Shown here one piece after another: positions 35,674-46,654 of a stretch of DNA of 64,000 nucleotides (positions are counted from its first letter, which is position 1; each line of letters starts with the position of its first letter). Source of the stretch: Luidia sarsii (lineage: Eukaryota > Echinodermata > Asteroidea > Paxillosida > Luidiidae); contig OX465101.1 of NCBI GenBank assembly GCA_949987565.1, positions 27,008,456-27,072,455 of the forward strand. Direction: 5' to 3'. A program made the position numbers and the translations under genes. The notes under the pieces were generated by a model. That model was not told the origin of the DNA, searched no databases, and worked only from the letters and a program-made list of their open reading frames with translations.

Positions 35674-38600
35674 GTAAAGAAGACATCTCCCCAAGGAGCA
35701 TCCATTTTGTGGATAAGAGTGGTGTTGTGAAGGAAAATGAACATCCCTTCTTAATTGTCAGAACCGATACCTATGAGTGCATGTATGGCAGAGACCGGCA
35801 TGTTGCTCGAAAGCTCAAAGAGCAGGCAAAGGATGAGGAACATATGATGGTGAGTGGTTTCCAGTATTATAACAAAGGATTTAATTTTTGTGAGGTTTGG
35901 GTTTGAAGAATAATTACTAGACCCCATAAAAAATAAGTTTAATTGAAATTAAACTGCAGCTTACTATTTTGGCTGATACTGTTTAGTGTCAGGCAGCAGT
36001 ACTGTTTAAACAAGTGGTTAGTAGGTGGGTTCGTTGGGGTGTGGGAATGAACCCTCTCCCCTATGAATTCTTTTAGCCATAGCCAGTAAGGAATTGTCTG
36101 TAAATGGTCAGTGGGCTGGTGCATTTCAAGGTGGGTTGACCAACCCCCCCCCCCCCCAAGTGAAAAGAAAAAAAAAATCCTCTTGTAGGGGCCTGGGCAG
36201 TGGCATAGACACAGCAGGTTTAACCTGGATAAAATTCCATTTTTATGTATTTTATGATTCAATTATTTATTTATTCAGGTATCAAACAGCGGAGATCCGC
36301 TAGTTACAGGTAGCATAAAAAACAAAACTAAGTTACAGACAAAACATGTATGGAAGAAATAGAAAAATTACATGTAGGTAAATAAATAATTCTATAATCA
36401 TTAATTTGAGTAAATACTGATACATGCAATTAAGCCGAACAAGCTTCCTCGAATAAGATTGATGGTGCCATCCCTACCAGCTACAAATCCACGCTGTTGG
36501 TCAGGGATAGACAGGCTGGATAACAGGCTCCACAAGCTGAGCACATAAAATTCTCTAAAAACACTTTGGAAACAAGTGTTAACAAGGACACTGGTCAGTA
36601 ATTGGCTACAAGGCTTAATTTTAGACCTATGTAAAGTAACAACATAAGCAGTTTTGCAGCTAACTGGAAAAAATTCCTTTATCATGTGATCTTTGAAACA
36701 AGTATAAAGTCAATGGTTTGCAAACGTCAACAGAATTGAACCGCGAGTGATATTCAAGAATGTTGCAAACTGCTTACTGACTAAAAATACCAATATGTAA
36801 ATCTCAAAATTTAGTGGGCCTGATGTTTCGATCCTAGCAGGACCTTACTCAAAGGCAGAGAAAGCCTTTGAGAAAGGTCCTCTAGGATCGAAACGTCAGG
36901 CCCACTAAATTTTGAAAATTGAACCGTGACGATCAATGATCCCTAAGTACGATTTTTTAAATGCGTATGCTCATTGCATTTATCTTAATTGTATACAGGA
37001 AGACCACCCTGTGCCGTTGAAACGGACATATCGTAAATGTCAATCTTCACGAAAGAAGGGATGCCCAGCCTCATTGGTCTTGAAAGAAGTCATTTTGTTT
37101 ACTGACAACAAGGTTTGTTCAGGATGTGGTTCAAAATTTTGAGATAAGAGTTTCTTCTTTGTTGTGTCATCTCAACCCCCCCCCCCTTTCTATACAACCA
37201 ATCATTCCTGGTTTTGTAGGTTTGGTTCATTCTTTGAACCCAGTAGATTGTCATGGTATGAGGGAGATTATTGTTTTTTGTCAAACTTTCCGATATAGCA
37301 ATCACATTGTAAGGTTGTCACCTCATATCTAGCAACATACAGAAGAGAATGACTTAAAAGAAATGAATTGCTCTGTTTTGGTTTGCTCAGCTTTTGCAGA
37401 TTTTCTGTCACCAGACAACATATCATAGGCCATGTAAATGTAGATTGGCTTAAATAATGGTGAAGTTTCTTGTTCTGTCTTCAATGGCATCATATCTTTT
37501 TGTAGATTTTATCTTTGATGATTTCCGTCTGAATTACATCCATCATTTTATTTAATTCCTTCTGTTTGATACACCATATAATACTACAGACTTATTCAGA
37601 ATTGATAATTGGACACTTTCTAACCATTCAAGCACAACATAAAGAGTGCTAGGTAGCTGTAACTGACACATTTCAGATTGGTGTTTTTTAAACAATATGT
37701 TAACAAAAGAAGCATTGTAATATTTTGCCATGACTTTAGATGGACATGACATCAGAGTGGAAGAAAAGGCAGATGAGTAAGACCATTCGCAGTGCCTTGG
37801 ACAAGGGAGAGGTGAAGTTAACTCAGGAGCACCGAGTCTACATCAAGTACCCCACGGAGGAAGACCATCAAGCTGTCCATGAATTAGGACCGGTAAGCAA
37901 TAGTTATCCATCCTAATAAATGATGGGAAATTGTATAGATTCTGTCATTTTTGGCTTTGAGGAATGAAACTTACTGAAAGAAAACACAATAGTTTGCCAA
38001 TCTGTCTGAGTTGCAATTTTCTGTACTGACATGGCATCCCATGACCAGATTTGAAGATCCATTTCACTCTTATTAATGTGTCCATTCATACTAGAAGACA
38101 ATGAAGCTAATTGATTGGCTGCTGTTAATGATGAAGTATTTCATGTACTTTGACTGGGAAGCATAACTATCATACATGTTAATGATATTTTAGCTGAAGG
38201 ATGTAATATTGTGATTGAATTTGTGCGGAAACTATCTAAACAAAGCAAGCAATTATTTTGGATACCGGTAGAGTAATTTTGTTTTTGCGGTCATGCAATT
38301 AGACGGTTGTAACACATTCAGCTATTGCCTTGTTTCTTATTTGTTTGCTTGTTTTTTGTCTCAAGCTTACAGGCATGCTACGCCCAATGGCTACTGAAAT
38401 AGCTTCCAAAATAGACGAACTAGTCCGTATGGGAGTTGGGAAAGTGAATGAGATGTGCAGGCATCTTAAATATTACATAGAGAAGGAGTTGTTTCCTGAT
38501 CCCTCCAAAAGGCCATTGGCATGTGACTCTGCATATTTTCCAGACAACCATGCTGTGGCACAGAAGATCTGTGCATCAAAAATGAAATTGAGGTAAGTTT

Positions 38601-40716
38601 CAAAACGTCGTGACATCATGTATATCTTTATTCGAAAGAGAACCAGATGCGGAAAAGCGTTATGTTTTGTCGCCAACAGACATAAAGCTCTAGTTTTATG
38701 TAGATTTCTTAGTATTGCCTGGTGACCAAATATACCGGTATGCTAAATTGTACTGATATTGTAGCGTGCAATAGAAACTTGTAATTAGATAGGACTTAAT
38801 TTGCTAATGAACACAAACAAAATATTCTTGCATGTCATAGCTAACAGGATTCAAAGGATAAATTCAGCTTCACTTGGTAAGTATTTGGATCAAATGTTTT
38901 GTCAGATACATTTCCTCACCTGTGTGCTCTTTTTACCCTGCACAGTAGCAGTGCTTTTGTTTAGCAAACTTGCTTGCTATAACTACTGTGTGTAGCAATT
39001 TAATATTTGCTGCACATTTTTATAATTTCTATCATTTCAATTGTTCACTGGTGATTGTAAATGATCATTAAATTTATTTTACAGGTGCTGCATTGAGCTT
39101 TTAACTATTGAGTTCTCCAACTCAAAAGAAGCAATTTCTTTGCTATACCATCATCAATAATCATTTCATGCCTTTGAACAAACCATTTTCATTACTTTCT
39201 GAATTTTGTTGTACTTGACATGAATTTTTGTTTGTTCGACTACTACTACTACTACTACTGTACATACATGTAATGCAAAGACCATGTTACTACTGAGTGT
39301 ATTCAGATACAACATCCAATTGAAGATATGTTTACCAATTCCTACATTGAGCAAACCTCTTCCTTTAAGAGATCTGACACATGGTGTCACCGCAAACCTT
39401 CCTATATTAATTTCAAATTCTTCTTGAATTTGTGAAGCAAAATGTTAAGATTTGCTTATACGTACATACATGTATTTCATCTACAATAAATTTCATCAAA
39501 CTTTCACTGATTACCAGTATAATGTACTAATGATCTCTTTTAATTCAAATTAATTTGGTACCAAGTCACGGAAAACACTGTAAGCTCAGGTATCAAGCAA
39601 TTTCTTTTAAAGCAAAAAATCATTCCGCATTCTAAACAACCTCTTCATGTATGACAATTTAAGAGATTTAGGAAAAGACATGTCTCACCCCCTCTCATAC
39701 TTGCCCATTTATCATAGGTTGCAATGGAGAAGTATGAATGCATCCTACCAATAAATGTTAGAAGAAGCAATTGGCTGTTGCTAGCTGCTGATGTTAGGGA
39801 AGGTACAGTCTCCATTCTAGATTCCTTGCCCAATGAAAGGACTGCATCCTTTTGGATCAAGCAATTCACGTGAGTAATTTATTCTCATCTAAGTCATATG
39901 ACTCCACAATGGATGGTCAAATTCTCATAAACTCGAATACACATACATGTACATGGACATTTATCGGGGGGGGGGGGAACCCTCAAGTTCAATACAGGTT
40001 TAGGTGGTGGTTTGGACAAAAAGCTGGGAAGTGAAGTAGGAACCCCAGTTTTATGCATTAGTAAAGTATGACCCAATATCAACAATTGTGATATTTTGGT
40101 TTCCTGCATGCAGGCAGTACATGGAAACCAGGGCACAGTTCACAGGTGACCTTTCTCATGTGCAGTGGACACCCGGCAATCTGAAGTCAGCAAGACAGAG
40201 AGATGGACACTCGTGCGGAGCTTTTGTCATGCTGGTAAATATCATGTCAGCCAAGTAAAGATTTTTTTGGGGGGGAGGGGAGGTGTGTGAGATTCAATGG
40301 TTAAGAACTTAGGTTAAAACCCAACAATAATTTGGTCTCGCCCCACAAAGGTCAGATGAGATTGATAAACTTACATGGAATTACTTACACGTAGACAATT
40401 TTGTTCATCCTACTCCAGAATGCTCTTGCTATTGTGAGACAAGTCAACCCAAGGATACCAGGGGACAAGGCAGCAGCAATGAGGGTTCATGTTCAGCACC
40501 GCCTGCTTGACAATGCAATCTCCATGAGGGACCCCCATCGTGTGTGTGATTATCTGACTTGTGCCTCATCACAAGAAAGCGTCATGGGTCAAATGCGATG
40601 TGTGTGGGCGCTGGCTACACTTACAGTGCCTATCTCTCAAAAAACCACCACCTGCAGCAGTGGATTATGTTTGCCCTGTGTGCATTGCACAATACAGTTA
40701 CACTATGAACATCTAA
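35674..40716 (+). CDS. Ulp1/C48-protease-fold gene with PHD finger, 5' exons not found, 3' end damaged
   Basis: Exons with good borders: 35674-35849, 36999-37112 (zinc-like YRKCQSSRKKGCPASLV), 37740-37892, 38366-38592, 39718-39869, 40114-40234 and 40419 onward. Exon 39718 encodes RRSNWLLLAADVREGTVSIL-DSL, the Ulp1 block that normally reads HW...D. Exon 40114 encodes QRDGHSCGAFVML with the usual Gln and nucleophile Cys. The His position is Asn, so the triad is incomplete. The phase between 38592 and 39718 does not match directly, so a small exon (perhaps near 38852) is missing from this model. The last exon enters a PHD finger after an apparent 1-nt frameshift. The 5' exons are not visible; a Ngaro copy lies just upstream. 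C48 domains act on ubiquitin-like modifiers, but this architecture also resembles transposon-derived host families. The product is unnamed. Confidence 0.72.
36290..36720 (-). pseudogene. Non-LTR (LINE) reverse-transcriptase fragment
   Basis: The minus-strand frame 36685-36401 reads FFPVSCKTAYVVTLHRSK, then PCSQLLTSVLVNTC, then LSIPDQQRGFVAGRDGTINL. It follows the order of a LINE RT (a P.SWK.A.V.P..K block, a YRPIS.L region, a QQ.GFR.GRST block) but several hallmark residues have decayed (WK to CK, YRPIS to LLTS). Downstream on the minus strand (towards 36290) is AT-rich sequence that may be its 3' end. It lies within the first intron of the Ulp1-like gene. Confidence 0.5.
36802..36916. ncRNA. 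Palindromic pair of hammerhead-like motifs
   Basis: The arm 36802-36856 (...GGGCCTGATGTTTCGATCCT...) is the reverse complement of 36864-36916 (...AGGATCGAAACGTCAGGCCC...) with few mismatches and a 7-bp spacer. Both strands therefore carry the stem-GAAACGTC motif. The leader TTGCAAACTGCTTACTGAC occurs at 36763. It lies in the intron just before exon 36999. Confidence 0.5.
40419..40716 (+). CDS. Last visible exon: linker plus PHD finger in a shifted frame
   Basis: The acceptor TACTCCAG at 40418 leads in phase 0 into NALAIVRQVNPRIPGDKAAA through RVCDYLTCASSQES. A one-base shift near 40577-40584 (at GAAAGC) then gives WVKCDVCGRWLHLQC and VDYVCPVC, which is the C4HC3 pattern of a PHD zinc finger: Cys pair, Trp, His, Cys, terminal CPxC. 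PHD fingers usually read histone tails. Translation in the shifted frame ends at 40714-40716 inside a short inverted-repeat element inserted at 40701. In the unshifted frame the ORF runs to 40772 without the finger. It may be a pseudogene, a sequencing indel or a recent allele. Confidence 0.65.
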
Positions 40717-41175
40717 ACCATGAAAGAGGGGTGAAAATGTCATTTCGTCGTGAAACTAAAAAGTCACTGTGATTTCACGGTGCATTTTACAGTGAATTCA
40801 CCGTGAAAATAATCGCCTCTCTGACCTGATAAGGACATCTTCAGGTCACTAAAGAGACTGTGAAAAAAACCGTGAATATCTAGGGTGGCAAGCTCCAGCC
40901 TTGAGGGATGGCTAATTCAATTAACAATAGGGACCACCAGCCCCCATAGAGGTGCTGTATGTTGTCTTTGTAACTGTCACTCCCAGATACTTCTAAAATA
41001 ATTGCCTCTAGCCATTTACCACCAGGAATGTGGCCTTGGAGACCACTGGTGAAAACACCCTGAAAATGACTTTGCTAACCGTGTGCCATAGAATAGGGGT
41101 GAAAACAAGGTGAATTTTCTTTTCACTGCTAAATGACATATTCACCCCATTTTCACGGTTTAGATGTTCATAGTG
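40701..41175. mobile_element. 475-bp MITE with TTA target duplication
   Basis: CACTATGAACATCTAAACC at 40701 is mirrored at 41175, and inverted-repeat homology extends about 45 bp (through GTGAAAATGTCATTT / AAATGACATATTCAC). TTA flanks both ends (40698-40700, 41176-41178), consistent with a 3-bp target duplication. It inserted immediately after the PHD-finger coding sequence and supplies a stop codon in that frame. Confidence 0.75.
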
Positions 41176-41203
41176 TTAGACTTGTGCACAATACAGTTAG
41201 ACA

Positions 41204-41425
41204 GATATGGGGAGGAGGATGGGGAGGGAGAGTGGGAGGGGAGGAGGATGGGAAGGGACAGTGGAAGGGGAGGAGGATGGGGAGGGAGAGTGGGAGGGGA
41301 GGAGGATGGGAAGGGAGAGTGGGAGGGGAGGAGGATGGGGAGGGAGAGTGGGAGGGGAGGAGGATGGGGAGGGAGAGTGGGAGGGAGAGTACGTGGGAGG
41401 GGAGTGTGGGAGGGGAGTGTTCACT
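41204..41425. repeat. 30-bp GA-rich minisatellite
   Basis: About seven tandem units of GGGGAGGAGGATGGGGAGGG-AGAGTGGGA, ending in AGTGTGGGAGGGGAGTG variants. Long frames on both strands are due to the missing stops in the repeat. Confidence 0.9.
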
Positions 41426-42200
41426 TCGGAGAATAAAAGCATGTTTCAATACATGAAGTTATTTGAAACAAAATGTAGTCTTTGTTGCATTATCAATGTC
41501 ATTGTTTTGAATAGAACTGTACTTTAAAATTCCATGTCATATTAAGTTGATTAGAGCGGAAACTGAAAATTTGTCTCTATAACACTAAAAAATCAAATTA
41601 AAAGTAATGATCAGTCAATGATTTACCCCTCATACTCCAATTAAAGAAATGCCCCAAAAATGCCTTTTCGCTTTGCTCCCCTATATTTTGTCAATGTTCT
41701 GCAGGGCCTAATTCACTGTGACTTCATTACACGCAATAAATGTATTTGTCTCTGTGACTCCATGAAAAGGATTTAATAAATTTATTACATTACATTGCAT
41801 GGCATATGCATGTTTTAATACACGTGTGACAGGGGTCTTTGACTCTTTGACTCCAGTGGATTTATTTTCCAATAAATGTGTACAAAAACACACAAAAAGG
41901 AAACAAAGAAGGGTAATTGGCGCGTAAGGCTGACAGGAAAAGAGAAGAAAAGACTAATGGGTACACAGATAATTTTTTAAAAATGATTAAATTCCAGTAA
42001 CCACTAGATATCCTCATTAAATATTCACTTGGACAATTGGCCACGGGTCTTCCAGTGAAACAGATGGAAATTCCTCTGGTCAGTACTACTGAGTGTAGAG
42101 GCTGTCTGGCCATATTCTGGCTACCAGTATTGTTAGCACCATGGAGGAAGGCTGCATGTTTACATAATGCCTTGGCTTAGACAAGGCCATTAAACATGCA
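41426..42200. other. AT-rich, no gene recognised
   Basis: Short ORFs only, no splice pattern, no repeat seen elsewhere in the window. Confidence 0.5.
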
Positions 42201-42207
42201 CGTTATG

Positions 42208-43545
42208 TTGTGGTGCGACAGTGTGAAGAGTCCGTGCACCTCGATCTCAGCCGAGAGTAACTGGCTACAATGTGTACGAGTATAAGTTAAGTTGTGGTGC
42301 GACACTGTGAAGAGCCCGTGCACCTCTCAGCCGAGAGTAACTGGCTACAATGTGTACGAGTATAAGTGGTGCGACAATGTGAAGAGTCCGTGCACCTCTC
42401 AGCCGAGAATAACTGGCTACAATGTGTACGAGTATAAGTTCAGTTGTGGTGCGACACTGGGAAGAGCCCGTGCACCTCTCAGCCGAGAATAACTGGCTAC
42501 AATGTGTACGAGTATAAGTGGTGCGACAATGTGAAGAGTCCGTGCACCTCTCAGCCGAGAATAACTGGCTACAATGTGTACGAGTATAAGTGGTGCGACA
42601 CTGTAAAGAGTCCGTGCACCTCTCAGCCGAGAATAACTGGCTACAATGTGTACGAGTATAAGTTCAGTTGTGGTGCGACACTGGGAAGAGCCCGTGCACC
42701 TCTCAGCCGAGAATAACTGGCTACAATGTGTACGAGTATAAGTGGTGCGACAATGTGAAGAGTCCGTGCACCTCTCAGCCGAGAATAACTGGCTACAATG
42801 TGTACGAGTATAAGTTCAGTTGTGGTGCGACACTGGGAAGAGCCCGTGCACCTCTCAGCCGAGAATAACTGGCTACAATGTGTACGAGTATAAGTGGTGC
42901 GACAATGTGAAGAGTCCGTGCACCTCTCAGCCGAGAATAACTGGCTACAATGTGTACGAGTATGAGTTAAGTTGTGGTGCGACACTGGGAAGAGCCCGTG
43001 CACCTCTCAGCCGAGAATAACTGGCTACAATGTGTACGAGTATAAGTGGTGCGACAATGTGAAGAGTCCGTGCACCTCTCAGCCGAGAATAACTGGCTAC
43101 AATGTGTACGAGTATGAGTTCAGTTGTGGTGCGACACTGGGAAGAGCCCGTGCACCTCTCAGCCGAGAATAACTGGCTACAATGTGTACGAGTATAAGTG
43201 GTGCGACAATGTGAAGAGTCCGTGCACCTCTCAGCCGAGAATAACTGGCTACAATGTGTACGAGTATAAGTGGTGCGACAATGTGAAGAGTCCGTGCACC
43301 TCTCAGCCGAGAATAACTGGCTACAATGTGTACGACTATGAGTTCAGTTGTGGTGCGACACTGGGAAGAGCCCGTGCACCTCTCAGCCGAGAATAACTGG
43401 CTACAATGTGTACGAGTATAAGTGGTGCGACAATGTGAAGAGTCCGTGCACCTCTCAGCCGAGAATAACTGGCTACAATGTGTACGAGTATGAGTTAAGT
43501 TGTGGTGCGACACTGTCAAGAGTCCGTGCACCTCTCAGCCGAGAA
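42208..43545. repeat. Dimeric tandem array of 72-bp and 80-bp units
   Basis: The unit GTGGTGCGACAATGTGAAGA-GTCCGTGCACCTCTCAGCCG-AGAATAACTGGCTACAATGT-GTACGAGTATAA is 72 bp. An 80-bp variant carries an extra GTTCAGTT or GTTAAGTT and GGGAAGAGCC. They alternate as a 152-bp dimer, with two positions showing 72+72+80. The 72-bp unit reads through as a 24-residue peptide repeat (WCDNVKSPCTSQP...), but each 80-bp unit breaks the frame, so long ORFs on either strand are probably not genes. Confidence 0.92.
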
Positions 43546-43649
43546 TAACTGCGTGGGAACTGCACGGGTTAGACTCATGTGGTAAGTATGTCATGTGGCC
43601 GGCACGGTACGGGAGTAACTGTCAGTGGTGTGGATTCGGAGTGGTACGG

Positions 43650-43870
43650 ATTCTACGGATGCGGATAGTATTGCAGTGACGTCATAGCTGATGTATATTC
43701 ATCATCGGCAGGGGAACGCACCAACATATGCTACCGAACGGACAGATCCACTTGGAGGAATGGACTGATCCACTTGGAGTTGGAGGAATGGACGGATCCA
43801 CCGACTTGGAGTTGGAGAAATGGACTGATCCACTAGGAGGTTCCTCCATGGAGGAACGGACAGATCCACT
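43650..43870. repeat. Inverted block plus minisatellite, partner of 26990-27786
   Basis: 43650-43734 is the reverse complement of 27703-27786. It is followed by five or six units of the GGATCCACTTGGAGGAATGG-type minisatellite and the palindrome GTTCCTCCATGGAGGAAC (43841). The minisatellite has the same orientation as at 27 kb while the block is inverted, as expected if the complete element is block(reverse) - minisatellite - block(forward) and each site keeps a different end. Confidence 0.7.
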
Positions 43871-44048
43871 TTGAGTAATGGACTTGCCAGCATGGAATCA
43901 TTCATCCCTTTTGGGAATGGACTAACCATGAAATGAAAATAAAAATGTTTGCAATAAAGATAATTCATGGCCTTACCTTAAAAAATGTTATGGTTTAAAG
44001 GTTGGAAATGTTTGTCAAATCGTCAACTATAATTATTACAATATTATT

Positions 44049-44154
44049 AGTGGGCCTGACGTTTAGATACTGGCACTAGCCTCCTTTTTCAGAAAGGTCC
44101 TGCTAGGATCGAAACGTCAGGCCCATGCACTAAATTTGGGTCAGTAAGCAGTTT
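44049..44154. ncRNA. Palindromic hammerhead-like motif
   Basis: The plus copy (44091-44133: AGAAAGGTCCTGCTAGGATC then GAAACGTCAGGCCCA) is well kept. The minus copy (44052-44080) is decayed (GTTTAGATACTGGCAC). GTCAGTAAGCAGTTTGCAA, the inverted leader of this family, follows at 44136. Confidence 0.45.
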
Positions 44155-44751
44155 GCAAGATTTTTGTATATCACAATATTATTTAGCTAGACAGAAATGG
44201 TGGACATTAAGTGCAAACAGCAATTTAACCAAATGACCAAGTCATGACAGCTGTTTGTTGTGAATTTTGGTACTGTATCTTTAGATGAATGTGGATTCTT
44301 AACAGATTATCATTCGTAGAATGAATCCCTTATGCTAAATTTAGAAATAAACAACTGATTATGATAACATGAGCAGGAAAGGTATGAAATCGCCTCAACT
44401 CATTATCTTCTCGTACCCAGTGTTGCTACAAAAAAGCTTGGTAATTTATTTGAAATGAAAGAGTGAAAAGCTTGGTACATCATAATTATGTTCAGGAAAT
44501 GAGTTCAAATTTGCCTTATTTGGCACACCATATACCATGGCTCATGCCCATGTTTAACGTCGTTCACAAGAACTGCAGTGCGCACGCGCTGTTTACGTCA
44601 TTAGCCGTTCAGCCTTTAGTGGACTTTAGTGAATGTAACTAATAAATCTATTAGCAAAATGTCGTATTACGTACATGTATGCAGCTTCCACAATTCTAAA
44701 ATAACAAATAAATAATTATGTTCTTAAGCATTTTAAAAATGTGTAGCCCAA

Positions 44752-44791
44752 GGGACTGACGTAATTCGGGTTCGAATCCCGGATGCAGCAA
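44752..44791 (+). tRNA. 3' fragment of a tRNA-like sequence
   Basis: TTCGGGTTCGAATCCCGGATGCAGCA contains a perfect T arm (CGGG-TTCGAAT-CCCG) and a pol III B box. No matching D arm, anticodon arm or 5' acceptor strand (GCTGCATC) is visible upstream, so only the 3' third of a tRNA or tRNA-derived repeat remains. Confidence 0.4.
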
Positions 44792-45774
44792 TTTGTATTT
44801 TTGCCTAATTCTGTTTTAATCTTATTTTAATTTGTCATAGTTATTTCATTTTGCTTGTGACGTCGAGGATGGATTTCTTATAACTTCATTCTGTATAATT
44901 TATCTTATTTAAATCATAATATTCTTTATTCGACCCCATGTTTCTTAGTTACTGGTTCTGGGCCTGTCCCTTAGGGTGCACAGAGTTGTCATTAACCTAC
45001 CTAAAAATAGTCAATTATATTTTTAAATTGTGATATTATTTTCAATTTTTATGGAATGGATTAAAATAATTTGCAGATGATCACTTTGGTCGTATTAATT
45101 ATGCAGCTTCAAATGATTTCATTTGATTAAATCAGAAATTGGTCAGCACGCAATACGCAGCACTTTACGATCTGCTCAATGCACTAATTAATCCAAAATG
45201 GCGGCGCCCTGTTAAAAAAATACACATAGGCACATATCTAGGCAATCCGAGGAGTCATTAGTCAAATAAAATATAAAACAACTTCCTAGTTGCTGGTTTT
45301 ACGCCAGACCCTTACGGTGCGCAGATGTCATGTACAAACCAGAAAAAGCTGGCTTATGAAATATTATTTTAATTTCTAATTGATTACATTGAAATTATTT
45401 GAAGCTGATCATTTTATTTGCAATAACCATGCAGCTAAACATCATTTCATTACTATTTATAGTCAATAAGAAATTTGAAAAATATCCGAATTTGAAATTG
45501 TAAATTAACCATTTTCCGGAAGGTAATATTGAAATCTCAGTTATCCGAAGGGGCTGGCTCATCGACTAAGGGCACTAAAATTTAAAAGAATCTGAGAGAT
45601 GAAGGTCCTAAACATTGCTGCACACGGCGTCACATCGAATCATCGGTTTCACTCACAACTCGCCAAAGTGGGTCGGTGGAAAGTATATTCCCAACGTTGT
45701 GATCATTTGAGAATCCCTGGTTAAAGCTGCAGCTGTTCATATAAATCGGATTGTTGCAGTAATGCAAGTCTCAG
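44792..45774. other. AT-rich, no gene recognised
   Basis: No domain-bearing ORF and no conserved repeat. Two loosely similar phrases (GTTACTGGTTCTGGGCCTGT at 44948; GTTGCTGGTTTTACGCCAGA near 45290, each followed by CCCTTA.GGTGC.CAGA) suggest an old duplication of about 340 bp. Confidence 0.4.
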
Positions 45775-45775
45775 G

Positions 45776-46219
45776 TTAAAGTCCCAGTCCAGTCAAAGTT
45801 TTCTTTGTCATTTTTCAAAAATATCCCAAAGTTCTGTCAGTTGCTTGATTTCAATTAAGATTGTTGATTGTTGTATGCTGATTGTTCTATTAGAACATTA
45901 CTTTAAAAGAAAATTAAAAAGGGATTATTAGTGGTATAGTTACAGAAGCTAGCACATGTATTATTTTCACCCAATTTTAATTAACCCAACAGTAATTAAA
46001 ATAAATTCCAATCATGACACAAAATTAAATATCAGCCTGTATAATAGTACTCGATTATTTAGCAGACTTTATTTGCATATTTGTGTCTGAACACATTAAG
46101 TAGCGAAGGTTTGGGGAGGTGGGGGAAATTTGTCCAATTGGAAATAAATACTCAACCTGCTGATTGTTTGTTTTAAAAAAAGAAGAAGCCAAAAACAACT
46201 TTGACTGGACTGGGATTTG
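45776..46219. mobile_element. Unit bounded by inverted copies of a tRNA 3' end
   Basis: TTAAAGTCCCAGTCCAGTCA (45776) matches the reverse complement of 46198-46217 (TGACTGGACTGGGATTTGAA), continuing into AAAGTT. The right-hand copy is the 3' part of a full tRNA-like sequence (46203-46275), so the left copy is a truncated inverted partner. It is probably two SINE copies in opposite orientation or a fold-back element. Confidence 0.45.
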
Positions 46220-46275
46220 AACCTGAGACCTCTGGTTTTGCGTACCAGTGCTCTTCCCATCTGAGCTATCCAGCC
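46203..46275 (-). tRNA. tRNA-Cys(GCA)-like sequence, decayed
   Basis: Read on the minus strand this gives 73 nt: acceptor GGCTGGA with TCCAGTC (7 pairs including one GU), D stem GCTC/GAGC, anticodon stem CTGGT/ACCAG with loop ACGCAAA (GCA at positions 34-36), and TTCAAAT in the T loop. The T stem has two mismatches and position 33 is C instead of the near-invariant U, so it is likely a pseudogene or a tRNA-derived SINE head. The A and B boxes are largely kept. Confidence 0.5.
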
Positions 46276-46654
46276 CTTAGATGGTGGCCTTCCCAAACAG
46301 TCAACTTTGCCTTTAAGTAGCTGATTAAATCCAATCTCTGTAACTAATTAAGTCAAATCTTTTTGAAATCAATATGCAAATACACTTATCACCATGCTTA
46401 ACATTTATAAAAACAATCAACAGAAATTCCTGTCATAATGACCTAGAAATCAAAATAAAGTAGAGGATTTAACATGCACTTGTTGACGGTGATAGTGTAT
46501 CCACTAAAACCACTTCTATAAAAATGTTTAAAATTCTATAAAAACTAGGGATATATGCATTATGCAAGGTCCTGCAGCAATTAAAAGTTTATACACTCTA
46601 AAATTTTGAGAAGGAAAACCCTGAACATTGATTTTTAGGTCTAACATCAGATAG

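Noticed and set aside
39086..39160. Candidate exon of the Ulp1-like gene after 38592 (reading CCIELLTIEF)
   Set aside because: It fits the incoming phase but runs into a stop after 23 codons and cannot join the next exon at 39718; possible only as an alternative terminal exon.
42641..43531. 120-144-aa minus-strand ORFs in the 72/80-bp array
   Set aside because: They shift frame at each 80-bp unit and repeat the same peptide; better explained by a satellite.
46203..46275. Functional tRNA-Cys gene
   Set aside because: C at position 33 and two T-stem mismatches make function unlikely; recorded as tRNA-like instead.
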